Shown: positions 1 through 8,699 of the stretch, one piece after another
Layout of the letters: each line of letters starts with the position of its first letter
How positions within the stretch are numbered: position 1 is the first letter of the stretch
Assembly: GCA_003427395.1 (NCBI GenBank)
Contig: BFEA01000492.1
Span: forward strand, 490,697-513,457
DNA from: Chara braunii
Lineage: Eukaryota > Streptophyta > Charophyceae > Charales > Characeae
Direction: 5' to 3'
DNA length: 22,761 nucleotides
Notes under the pieces: model-generated
Seen by the model: the letters and a program-made list of their open reading frames with translations, nothing else
What the model was told of the DNA's origin: nothing
The model's database searches: none
Made by a program: the position numbers and the translations under genes

Positions 1-236
1 AGTACCTTTATATGTCGGATCGAAGTGTTTCTTAGTGTGTATGGCACATGTGAGAATTCAGATCCTTTTGATGACCACTCTATCTCTTCCCTGTGCTCTC
101 TCTTAGAGCCTGTGTAGGAGTACTCCCTTATTTTCTTTATGCTGTTGTTTCCCTTGTTCCCTGCTCCGTCCACGAGTCTGCTGCGGCTCTCGTTTCAGCT
201 TGAAATGTGGACAGTTCTTGGTATTTGAGCAAGGGT

Positions 237-1775
237 CTATGATCTTTGAGGTTGCGTAGAGGACTTGTCGTTCCCTGAGCTGGCTGTTGTTGGAGGTGCA
301 GGAATGGGTGGGGGGAGGGAGTTTGGTAGTGAGGGGACAGTTGGGAGGGGTGTTTGGTGTATTGGGGGAGGGGGTGGCGGTGTAACGGGGGGAGGCCCAG
401 AGGGCAATGGAGGGGGTTGGGGGGTGGTAATCGGCGGAGGTGTGAGTGGGAGCTGCGGAACAGGTTGTGTTGGTTGGGTCGGTGTTGCGCTGGGGACGGC
501 ACGAGATGAGAGGTCTATCGACTGGGTGGACGGTTGTTGTTGGAGGGACGAGTCATCATTTGGAGTGATCTGTATGATGGGAAGTCCCGGTTCAGGTCTT
601 CGAAACATTGCCTGTGGCTTTCTGTGCCACTGTCTTTCCGTCTGCCACCAGGGTTTCCATTTTAGTTGTTGTGCGTCGTCAAGATCAGCTATCTTATTGT
701 CCGGATCAAGCCAGGTTGTTTTGAAGGCTGTGATCAACTCCTGTCTTCGTATACGGACTGTTGCTGTGCTCAAATCTTCTCTCAGTTGAGTCCAGGCCTT
801 ATGTATGTTGCACCTCAATGTGTCTATAATGTGCAACCTGGCTTGGACAAACCCAAAGGCATGTTCTTTGTATTCATGAGAGCACCTTGCCCTCCAGGCT
901 ACCATAAGGACTTCCAGCCTTGTGTATTTGAATAGGTTAATCTGGAAATCTGTCCATGGGGTCGCGATCTTTGAAATGTGGCCCAGTAGGATGATTGCCA
1001 TGTCCCATGGGAAGTCTGTGTTCGTGAGGTATCCCCATGCTGCCGTCCACCATTGCCAGATCTGGCGTGCTAGAGGACAATAGAGCAAACAGTGTTCCAT
1101 ATCTGCAATCTGTGGTTGCCCAGGCGATCTGCAATATGAGCACAGGGGAGACAATTCTCCCTTTTGTTCCAACTATGATCTAGACACTATCCATGCAGGT
1201 GTCGGCAAGCAACGGTAGATTATTTGCCATTGCAGTGCCCTCTGAGATACTGGTGACAAATGTATATATTGTGACCATTTGAAGCGCTGCAGGTCCTCCA
1301 TATCTAAGTGTGAGTCTCGGGCCCACCTGTTTTTGATAATATCAGTGGTGTCATTTGTTTTATGGATATTCCTGTAACATTCTTTGACTGTAAATTTCCA
1401 GAATGGGAGCGGTTTTCGTTCTTGCCATTGCCATTCTTCAGGGTCAAATGGCAGGCAGCAAACTGGGGTTGTTGGTTCATAGGCCCACCATCCCTCTGTG
1501 TCATCTCCAAGCACTCTTATTCGCATGAGGCCCAAGAGCTGTTGTGTAACATCCAGTTGGGAGTTCCAAGTCATCTGCGACATTCTGGAGCCCGGGAGTG
1601 CTGGCTCATAGGCTTCCTGGTCCGCCTGTGAGATTGAGCATTCTGAAACCTTGAAGACTGTCATAGGGAGCGGGAGAGAGGCTTCCAATATCACCCAGTC
1701 CCCTTTGATGATATGCGGGCCTTTTCGAAGGGCTCGCACCCAAGTTACGGGGACCGCTTCTTGAATCTGTTGCAA
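237..1775 (-). pseudogene. LINE-A ORF2 C-terminus: zf-RVT domain and Pro-rich tail
   Basis: The same frame runs from 1775 to the stop at 237 with one in-frame TAG at 1173-1175. The part before the stop has the zf-RVT lead-in (FWKFTVKECYRNI... then LSPVSQRALQWQIIYRCLPTPAWI). The part after it has the metal-binding signature CSYC...HCLLYCPLARQIWQWW, i.e. CxxC, then H and C, followed by IW. The last 100 residues are very rich in Pro, Ser, Thr and Gln, unusual for plant L1 ORF2 and perhaps typical of this subfamily. The same stop occurs in LINE-B. The long plus-strand Gly-rich frame here is only the antisense of the Pro-rich tail. Confidence 0.88.
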
Positions 1776-1782
1776 TTTGTCT

Positions 1783-2498
1783 TCAAGGTTTCAGATGTGT
1801 TTCAGCTGGGCACGCAGGTTCTTCGCCGTTTTCCATCGCCCAGCCTGGGTATCCCACAGATCCCCTAAAGTAAAGATACCTTTTTTGACCCATGACGGCC
1901 AGTGTGCTTCTTGTTTGATTGAGAACGGTTTTCCCTAAAGGTCCAGTATGTATGGGTTTCCGAAGCAAGGTTGTCTCGAGATCTTATGGCACCGGTGCGG
2001 TGGTCGAAGTTTTTTGGGGCCCACTTCTCGCCAGAGGGCTATCAAGGAAGTTCATAGCTGATCGTGTGTGAGATCAGTTTTTGCTGCAGCCTCTGTTGAT
2101 TCGTTGGTCCCGGACTTGGGGATGGAAGGGATGGACCAAGCCGGATTAGTTAGCCATGCGAAGGGATGGACCCGTTTGTCCTGAGGTGTTGGCGGGGCCA
2201 AGTTAGCAAGTTGAATGATGGCCAGCGGGCCCCACGTAAGCTCGTCCGCCATGAGTAATCTGACGATCACCTTGAAGATCAGGGCTTTAATCTGGTCTAG
2301 AGGATCAATAATAGCAAGCCCTCCCTTGGTTTTGGGTTGGGCTATCTGGGCCCAAGCCACCCGTTTTATGCATGGGTATAACTCATGGTCGTTTCTCCAT
2401 AAGTAGGCGGCTATGGCTTCTTTAAGCCTCTGGTAGGTATTGCTTGCGATCGATGGACCAGAATGTTGTTTTATACCAGATGGTCGAAAGGATGGCAT
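1783..2498 (-). pseudogene. LINE-A post-RT (thumb/linker) region
   Basis: Two fragments bridge the RT and the zinc-binding domain. The 2052-2498 fragment contains the pattern YLWRND...KRVAWAQIAQPKTKGGLAIIDP, matching the W-N...K-V-W..I..PK..GGLG..D block that follows the RT in plant L1 ORF2 proteins. The 1783-1968 fragment contains a tryptophan-rich stretch ending ENGEEPACPAETHLKP. The two are in different frames, with undetermined breaks between 1968 and 2052 and again at about 1776-1782. No independent function is expected; this is the connector of the LINE polyprotein. Confidence 0.8.
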
Positions 2499-3383
2499 TG
2501 TTAATTGCCAAGGCCCTGCCCACTAGTGAGGTATGAAGGTTTTTCCATTTGGCCATCGCTTGTAAGGCTGTGTGGACCAGCTGNTCCCCGTGATCTTTTG
2601 GGGGACCCAATGCTGTAAGTTGCACCCCTAGGATTCGTATCGCCTCTTCTTTCTGTCGCCAATTAACAGCTGGCTCCTCCGNTGGGGGTTGACCTGCTGT
2701 ATGGAGCCACCACCCTTCGGTTTTGGAGCCCCAGTTGACTTTCATGTCGGTTGCAATCGAGAAGAGGTGAATAGTTTCAGCTAGCGCTCTCATGCTCTCA
2801 GAAGAGGCTTTGATGAGGACAGTAAGATCATCAGCAAAAACAGAAGTCATTGGGATCTTATGCCTTGGAATTTCTGGTATGTCTATGCGTTCAATAGCCG
2901 GGTTTGCTCTTATTAAGGAGGTCAGCGCCTCCATAACTATAACAAAGAGCAGGGGGGCTATCGGGTCCCCCTGCCTCACCGATCTTTGTAGGGGGAAGGG
3001 GGGGACAGGTGACCATTCAGCATTATGTTAGTAGATGAGGATGCATGCAGGGTGGTCACCCATTGGCGAAAACTCGGGCCAAAGTTCATTCTGTCCAGGC
3101 ATAAGTCCAGGAAGTTCCAGTCTACATGATCATGTGCCTTTTCGAAGTCTATGAACAAAATAGCTGCATCCACCCCTCTTTGGCGTGCATACTTAATTGT
3201 TTCATTGACCAGGAGGACATTATCTTGAATATTTATGTGGGGCATAAAGCCCGTCTGATCCATATGTATGAGATGTTGTATGTGGTGCAACAATCTGTTG
3301 CTCAGGGCTTTAGCCACCATTTTATAAGGCCTGATTGGTCTGAAATTACGAATTTCTGCTCGGTCCCCCTTTTTGTACAGCAA
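2422..3383 (-). pseudogene. LINE-A reverse transcriptase domain (broken)
   Basis: Two overlapping minus-strand frames carry the LINE RT blocks. The 2976-3383 piece has the LLYKKGD...FRPI block, then DQTGFMP, then the first catalytic-Asp block read as LFIDFEKAHDHVDW (usually KAFD.VDW, so His replaces Phe). The 2422-2979 piece begins at the RQGDPIAPLLF block and carries the catalytic FADD motif followed by the VNWGSKTEGWW block. The two frames meet at about 2976-2979, so one frameshift separates catalytic blocks A and C. In an intact element this enzyme copies the RNA onto nicked chromosomal DNA. An N at 2584 and another at 2682 leave two residues unknown. RT identity is clear; function in this copy is excluded by the frameshift. 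Confidence 0.9.
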
Positions 3384-3400
3384 GGTTGTACCTATTTATA

Positions 3401-3748
3401 AGGGTGGGGGGGGGGAAGACACTAAAACTAAGCACTCTTATAACAACAAAAAAGACAAAAGGCCCGGTTTTCCATTTTGGTCCTGTAGCGCTGTTCTTCC
3501 TTTCTTTTTTTAACCAAACAAAGCAGATATCATATAACCGGGAAACGGGCCCGGCGTCCCTTACATCATTTGCTGCCGCCAAAGGGGCTAAGCAAGCCAC
3601 TCTCGACCAAACCTATCCCTACCTCAGCCCCACATTGAAGGTCATGACAACCAATCCCGAATTTTCCCAATCCCAATCCCAACCCTAAAACAAAAATTGC
3701 GCTCCCTAATTTAAGAAACCGAAATCCTAATCCACCCCTTCTCCAAAC
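3401..3748. other. Non-coding flank of LINE-A
   Basis: This is sequence upstream of the truncated LINE. It opens with a run of about ten G and then becomes pyrimidine/adenine-rich with several CCCAATCCC-type repeats at about 3660-3690. Short ORFs on both strands overlap each other and show no family resemblance. I see no gene here. Confidence 0.5.
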
Positions 3749-3811
3749 TGCCATTAGTAAGCAACCCTTTTTTTTTTTTTTTTTTTTTTTTTTGCCATTA
3801 TTAAGCAACCC
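3749..3811. repeat. Poly(T)26 flanked by 19-bp near-identical direct repeats
   Basis: The 19-mer TGCCATTAGTAAGCAACCC (3749-3767) is followed by T26 (3768-3793) and then by TGCCATTATTAAGCAACCC (3793-3811), with one mismatch. This is the layout of a target-site duplication around a retroposition event that left only a poly(A) tail, read on the minus strand. Slippage or an assembly artefact is the alternative. Confidence 0.6.
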
Positions 3812-4433
3812 TAATGTAGCAAAATCCAAGCCAGGTAACAAGAGGCCAGTCACTGAGTACACAGTGATGACCTGGAGCAGTAGGCCCTGGGTGTCCTGGA
3901 ATATGAGACCACCTCCCATCCCATCCTCACGTCAATACTTCTAGCGCACCCCCTATTCCTACCATCTTACCTCAGTATGACCAGCACTCAGGACCATTAC
4001 CCTACCAATGGGCACTGCCAGGTAACTTGGACCGAACAGCAGTGATAGGCACCAGCTGAGGGCTGATAGGTTGCCCAGCCCAGCCCCGGTGGAAGCGGAA
4101 GCGGACGAGCCTTGTCGAACGGGAACTTCGGACGCCAGGCCCAGACAATCTACTACAGGCCCCAAGAGACTCTGGGCCCTAGGTTTCAGACAGGGTAGCA
4201 CCCATTGAAGCAGTCTTACCGTCCTTCCCCTAGCATACCCAAGGCCAGGCGGAACTCGGACTGGCCTGAGCGACTTATACCCCTACCCTTACGCCAGGGT
4301 CTAAGCCTTATACATAGCCACTAGATAGTTCTACCCGAATATCAGTAGGAACTCCGGTGGCCCATACCTGTCCCTATCGCAGATACAAGACCCCACCAAG
4401 TGACTAGATCCCCCCAGTCTGATAGTTGTGTAG
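3812..4433. other. Stretch without recognisable features
   Basis: This is GC-balanced sequence with only short overlapping ORFs on both strands, none with family similarity. A short GGAAGCGGAAGCGGA microrepeat lies near 4091. No gene, terminal repeat or RNA is supported. Confidence 0.5.
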
Positions 4434-4645
4434 TTCGCAAGGTATTTGTATACCCGAAGGCTGTGTATGCTTCGTGTATCTATGTATGAAGATGTACAGA
4501 CAGCACTATGTGTGGAAACTTGTGTATGTCGCCCGTAGGCCATGTATAATTCGCAAGCAAGCTATGTATATGCCCCAAGACTGTGTGTGCTCTGTGAATC
4601 CATGTATCGAGATGTATAGGCAGCATCTTGTGTGTATATAGAAGA
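4434..4645. repeat. Divergent tandem duplication, period 116 bp
   Basis: A unit beginning TTCGCAAG at 4434 recurs from 4550 with period 116. Both copies share, in order, TTCGCAAG, a TGTATA(C/T) block, CTGTGT(A/G)TGCT, ATCTATGTAT or ATCCATGTAT, a GATGTA block, a CAGCA block and CTTGTGT. The copies differ by substitutions and small indels, so the duplication is old. No coding signal is seen. The many TGTAT steps could favour further slippage. Confidence 0.55.
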
Positions 4646-4684
4646 GAGAACGGAGTAAGCTGGACAAGGACCCCCCCAAGGTCC

Positions 4685-4752
4685 GAACCAAGCTAGAACC
4701 CGTGACCTTGAAACATGTAATCGTATGACTCTATCTAATCCTAATTACCCAC
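4685..4752 (-). other. tRNA-like / SINE-head-like sequence (degenerate)
   Basis: On the minus strand this stretch has an A-box-like segment TAATTAGGATTAGATAGAGT, comparable to a tRNA D-arm, followed about 25 nt later by AAGGTCACGGGTTCTAGCTT, which resembles a variable loop plus T-arm with a B-box (consensus GGTTCRANNCC). The spacing suits a tRNA or the head of a tRNA-derived SINE. The anticodon stem does not pair convincingly, so it is not a functional tRNA. No poly(A) tail or target duplication was found to define a full SINE. Confidence 0.35.
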
Positions 4753-4779
4753 CGACAGAATCCCAAAATGATTCACAAA

Positions 4780-5218
4780 GGGACTCGCTCCACTACTGTC
4801 CACTGTACGAAAATGGACAGTGGGACGTCGCTCCACCTTAAGTTACTGGCTGTCCATTATCGGTGTGCAAAATGGCTTGGACATTTGTCAGAAATACCGC
4901 GGAAAATTGACTGTCCAGTTTTGTATAGCTCCCAGCCTGTACAAGTACTTTCCTGGACGGTTCTCGTAGGAACCCCCGGACCCTCCCTCCGCCTTTTTGG
5001 ACAGCGAGCCTGGAGTTTGGGCGTACAAAATGCTATCGAGGCTGCATCTTGTAGTGCTGCGCCCGTGTCTCGTAGGGAGCTCACGAACTCCGGTGTTGTA
5101 TAGTGTACAGCAAGTGGAGCGATGCCACGTTTTCACGATTTTCAGTGTACGCTCCCATAGCTGTCCACCAACTAACTGTCCACAATTTTGTACAGTGGAC
5201 AGTAGTGGAGGGAGACCC
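4780..5218. mobile_element. MITE-1, 439-bp non-autonomous TIR element
   Basis: The left end GGGACTCGCTCCACTACTGT and the reverse complement of the right end, GGGTCTCCCTCCACTACTGT, match with two mismatches in the first 20 and continue similar to about 42 bp. The element is flanked by AAA on both sides (4777-4779 and 5219-5221), a possible 3-bp target duplication. Length, GG-start TIRs and a 3-bp duplication suggest a Tourist/PIF-Harbinger-type MITE, although AAA is not the usual TTA/TAA. No ORF in it resembles a transposase. TGTCCA/TGGACA motifs recur throughout and may be transposase-binding repeats. Confidence 0.75.
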
Positions 5219-5221
5219 AAA

Positions 5222-5361
5222 GTTCCTTAACTCTATACCCTATGCACCTCCAATCAGCAACCCCAACTAAAATCCAAATCAGCTCTTACAGAGCCATAGG
5301 AAATGTTGGCCTGTGTTTTTTTTTTTTTTTTGACTCAAAGCTCAAATACCTGTCAAAGGTA

Positions 5362-5365
<4 letters not shown>
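5222..5365. other. Spacer between MITE-1 and LINE-B, with T16 tract
   Basis: This short spacer contains a T16 run at 5316-5331 and a small hairpin, AATACCT/AGGTATT, at about 5345-5363, just before the LINE-B tail. The T16 may be an older poly(A) tail of another minus-strand retroposon. No gene is visible. Confidence 0.45.
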
Positions 5366-5392
<27 letters not shown>

Positions 5393-6972
5393 CTGTAAAG
5401 TGCACAGATCACCTGTGTTTGTTGGCATTGAGCAATACATCTGCTGTCTCATAGTGTGTATGTTACATGTGGAGCAGGTGTGTCTATTCTGTCCTTCCCT
5501 GTGATCGCCCTTACCTTCCCTGTCCCACTTAAACCCTATAAACCCTATACCCTTCTCGATCCCCAAATGATAGTACCTTTATATGTCGGATCGAAGTGTT
5601 TCTTAGTGTGTATGGCACATGTGAGAATTCAGATCCTTTTGATGACCACTCTATCTCTTCCCTGTGCTCTCTCTTAGAGCCTGTGTAGGAGTACTCCCTT
5701 ATTTTCTTTATGCTGTTGTTTCCCTTGTTCCCTGCTCCGTCCACGAGTCTGCTGCGGCTCTCGTTTCAGCTTGAAATGTGGACAGTTCTTGGTATTTGAG
5801 CAAGGGTCTATGATCTTTGAGGTTGCGTAGAGGACTTGTCGTTCCCTGAGCTGGCTGTTGTTGGAGGTGCAGGAATGGGTGGGGGGAGGGAGTTTGGTAG
5901 TGAGGGGACAGTTGGGAGGGGTGTTTGGTGTATTGGGGGAGGGGGTGGCGGTGTAACGGGGGGAGGCCCAGAGGGCAATGGAGGGGGTTGGGGGGTGGTA
6001 ATCGGCGGAGGTGTGAGTGGGAGCTGCGGAACAGGTTGTGTTGGTTGGGTCGGTGTTGCGCTGGGGACGGCACGAGATGAGAGGTCTATCGACTGGGTGG
6101 ACGGTTGTTGTTGGAGGGACGAGTCATCATTTGGAGTGATCTGTATGATGGGAAGTCCCGGTTCAGGTCTTCGAAACATTGCCTGTGGCTTTCTGTGCCA
6201 CTGTCTTTCCGTCTGCCACCAGGGTTTCCATTTTAGTTGTTGTGCGTCGTCAAGATCAGCTATCTTATTGTCCGGATCAAGCCAGGTTGTTTTGAAGGCT
6301 GTGATCAACTCCTGTCTTCGTATACGGACTGTTGCTGTGCTCAAATCTTCTCTCAGTTGAGTCCAGGCCTTATGTATGTTGCACCTCAATGTGTCTATAA
6401 TGTGCAACCTGGCTTGGACAAACCCAAAGGCATGTTCTTTGTATTCATGAGAGCACCTTGCCCTCCAGGCTACCATAAGGACTTCCAGCCTTGTGTATTT
6501 GAATAGGTTAATCTGGAAATCTGTCCATGGGGTCGCGATCTTTGAAATGTGGCCCAGTAGGATGATTGCCATGTCCCATGGGAAGTCTGTGTTCGTGAGG
6601 TATCCCCATGCTGCCGTCCACCATTGCCAGATCTGGCGTGCTAGAGGACAATAGAGCAAACAGTGTTCCATATCTGCAATCTGTGGTTGCCCAGGCGATC
6701 TGCAATATGAGCACAGGGGAGACAATTCTCCCTTTTGTTCCAACTATGATCTAGACACTATCCATGCAGGTGTCGGCAAGCAACGGTAGATTATTTGCCA
6801 TTGCAGTGCCCTCTGAGATACTGGTGACAAATGTATATATTGTGACCATTTGAAGCGCTGCAGGTCCTCCATATCTAAGTGTGAGTCTCGGGCCCACCTG
6901 TTTTTGATAATATCAGTGGTGTCATTTGTTTTATGGATATTCCTGTAACATTCTTTGACTGTAAATTTCCAG
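5366..6972 (-). mobile_element. LINE-B, 3' portion, 1401 bp identical to LINE-A
   Basis: The sequence from 5572 to 6972 matches 1-1401 with no difference that I could find. It extends further 3' (leftward) to a T26 tract at 5366-5391, which reads as the poly(A) tail of a minus-strand LINE. The 3' UTR is therefore about 5392-5807. The element is cut on the right by a single N at 6973, after which an unrelated microsatellite begins, so its 5' part is unknown. It holds the zf-RVT C-terminus and Pro-rich tail only. Confidence 0.85.
5808..6972 (-). pseudogene. LINE-B ORF2 C-terminus (zf-RVT, Pro-rich tail)
   Basis: The zinc-binding block CSYC...HCLLYCPLARQIWQWW and the Pro/Ser/Thr-rich tail are the same as in LINE-A, residue for residue over the 311-residue fragment at 5808-6743. 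The in-frame TAG seen in LINE-A is also here (about 6744-6746), so the two copies share the lesion. The fragment ends at the N gap before the RT is reached. It is non-functional as it stands. Confidence 0.85.
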
Positions 6973-6976
6973 NTGT

Positions 6977-7063
<87 letters not shown>
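6973..7063. repeat. N gap followed by (TG)n(GA)n microsatellite
   Basis: A single N at 6973 is followed by about 13 TG units (6974-7000) and about 31 GA units (7001-7063). The LINE sequence stops exactly at the N, which suggests a scaffold join next to a hard-to-assemble simple repeat. Confidence 0.85.
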
Positions 7064-7066
<3 letters not shown>

Positions 7067-7703
7067 GGGAAGGGGAGAAAGCACAACTGCAGCGTACTGA
7101 CTCCTGAGTGCAGCTGGATTCAGCTCAAGCTTGATGCTGACTGGAGTAGGGAATCCGAAACAGACAAAAAAAGGAAACAAGGAGCTGCTAGGGGCAGGAG
7201 AATATGAGCGGCTGGCATGAGGGAAGGGAAATACCGAGTCAATGAAGAGCCAAAAAATTAAACAAGAAAAGCTCCTCATCATGAGTCAGACGCAAAAATG
7301 GGAAAGAACTGGAGATAATGCAATTGTCGTATATAATTGACATATTATTTTTTTTTCAAAAAACAAAAGCAGATGAGATCTATAGAGAAATGGACAAAAT
7401 GAGGAGAGCTCGAAAGGAAGTGGGTTTGGCAAGTGACACGTGATCATCAAGCAAAATAGTCAACAGAGGCTCAAAGAAGATGCTTTATAACCCCAAAAAG
7501 AAAAGAATGGCACCTCTCGGGCAGCCAGGCACACAAGAACCGATTTTGGTTCACACCCACGTCACCGTGGGGAAAAGATTCTAAGCTCGTTTCTATTTCT
7601 GCAGATTCTGAAGAGAAACTCGAGTAACTTTCCCGATTGGCTCCTTTAGGATAAAGGAGGGCCCTGTTCGAATCTCCTAATCACAAGCCTTAGGCCGGAA
7701 TTA
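7064..7703. other. Non-coding stretch with an 8-bp perfect hairpin
   Basis: This is purine-rich sequence without a credible ORF. It contains CTCCTTTA (7641-7648) and TAAAGGAG (7652-7659) as a perfect inverted repeat with a 3-nt loop, followed by GTTCGAATC at about 7671, which fits a Pol III B-box. No complete tRNA can be folded because the anticodon arm is absent. A CCACG/CGTGG hairpin sits at about 7557-7570. Nothing else is recognised. Confidence 0.4.
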
Positions 7704-8143
7704 GGGGCAGATCCCACCTCTATTCTTTTTGGAAAGAAACAAAAAAGAACGGTTTTGTAGGGCCCGTTCCGCCCGGACCGTAAAAGAAAAATGGGATCCC
7801 ACAAGGCCACGAAATTCGGATCTTTTCCTGTAGGTGCACCTGAAATTTGTGGGTGGTGAGCAACACCTGCTTCCCGAAGTCGGTCCACCCGGACATTTGG
7901 TCGGGTGTTGTGCGGCCTGCCGTTTTTGTGGAAAGCCCCGCCTTCTTTTTCGGGGAAAAGACGGGGTCGTCTTCTTTTGCTTTTGGAAAGAACTTTCTTG
8001 CCTGCAAACGCGCCCGGCTTGACACGTCCCCTTTCGTTTCCACATCCACGAAAAAAGAGGGGCCCTTCCGCCTCACGCGGAAAGAGGTGGGATCCCAAAA
8101 AATCACGGAAAGTGCCTTCCGTACTAGAGGTGGGATCTGCCCC
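7704..8143. mobile_element. MITE-2, 440-bp Tourist/PIF-Harbinger-like element
   Basis: The left end GGGGCAGATCCCACCTCTA (7704-7722) is a perfect inverted copy of the right end (8125-8143), and both flanks carry TTA (7701-7703 and 8144-8146), the standard PIF/Harbinger target duplication. The 440-bp length without a transposase ORF fits a MITE. Inner copies of GGGATCCCAC occur inverted near each end (about 7793 and 8087), giving a nested palindromic design. Overlapping ORFs in all frames inside it are by-products of GC-rich repeats and are not annotated as genes. Confidence 0.85.
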
Positions 8144-8146
8144 TTA

Positions 8147-8300
8147 GGCCGCTGACTCGCGCCGAGTATGTTGAACGATGTTCGGTAGGTAACCTGTAGC
8201 TGCGGGTTTTAGGTGTATGTGCTCTGTTTTGGTTCTTATAGCCTGACAGTGTGTGAAACAGTTAGTATTTAAAGGCAAAATTAGTATAGTGGCACTAGAG
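8147..8300. other. Spacer between MITE-2 and LINE-C tail
   Basis: This 154-bp spacer has no gene or repeat that I recognise. It is the genomic flank on the 3' side of LINE-C. Confidence 0.4.
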
Positions 8301-8699
8301 TTTTTTTTTGTTTTTGTTTTTGTTTTTGTTTTTTAACTGAATTTAATTCCAAAGCAATTGAGGAGAGGCCGGGGACCTCACAATTCAACACGGAGTTATC
8401 CCAGCAGCATCAGCCGGTTTAGCTTAAACTCTGCATCCCTTAACAAAACAAGGTAAAGGTTGATACCGCCTACCTACCAAACATCAGTAGATTCAGTACT
8501 GCCCAGTCTAGTAGTCCTATAGGCACGTAAAAAGTCTAAATTAGAGAGGTACCTAATTAAAGCGTAGACTACTTCATACGGCTGCCAAAGATAAAACCAC
8601 CAACCAACCACTCCCGTATCTAACTCAGTGTAAAACGGCCTACAACACGGCCTATAATTCCTCAGCCAGGACCTCCTTTCTCTCTATCAGCGCTTTTCC

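Larger units (their letters stand above)
1..3400 (-). mobile_element. LINE-A, 5'-truncated non-LTR retrotransposon (L1-like ORF2)
   Basis: A minus-strand series of ORF fragments gives, in order, reverse transcriptase, post-RT region, zf-RVT zinc-binding domain and a proline-rich tail, which is the order of a plant-type L1 ORF2. The 5' part (endonuclease, ORF1) is missing: RT similarity stops near 3400, beside a run of G at about 3405-3414, so the copy is 5'-truncated as is usual for target-primed reverse transcription. The 3' end lies off the left edge; LINE-B shows what the missing 3' UTR and tail look like. Frameshifts near 2978, 2450-2498, 1970-2050 and 1780 and a stop at 1173-1175 make it a pseudo-element. 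Ns at 2584 and 2682 fall in the RT/post-RT part. Confidence 0.9.

Noticed and set aside
265-789. 174-residue Gly-rich plus-strand ORF (repeated at 5836-6360)
   Set aside because: It is the antisense of the Pro-rich LINE ORF2 tail; Gly-rich composition follows from that and there is no independent support.
5530-5549. Telomere-like AAACCCTAT repeats
   Set aside because: Only two imperfect units inside the LINE-B 3' UTR, so not an interstitial telomere array.
7641-7680. tRNA-like hairpin followed by a B-box match
   Set aside because: There is no room for an anticodon arm and no acceptor pairing, so it cannot be a tRNA; too short to claim a SINE.
7646-8155. Overlapping ORFs on both strands within MITE-2
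   Set aside because: They occur in most frames of the same GC-rich palindromic element and resemble no transposase.
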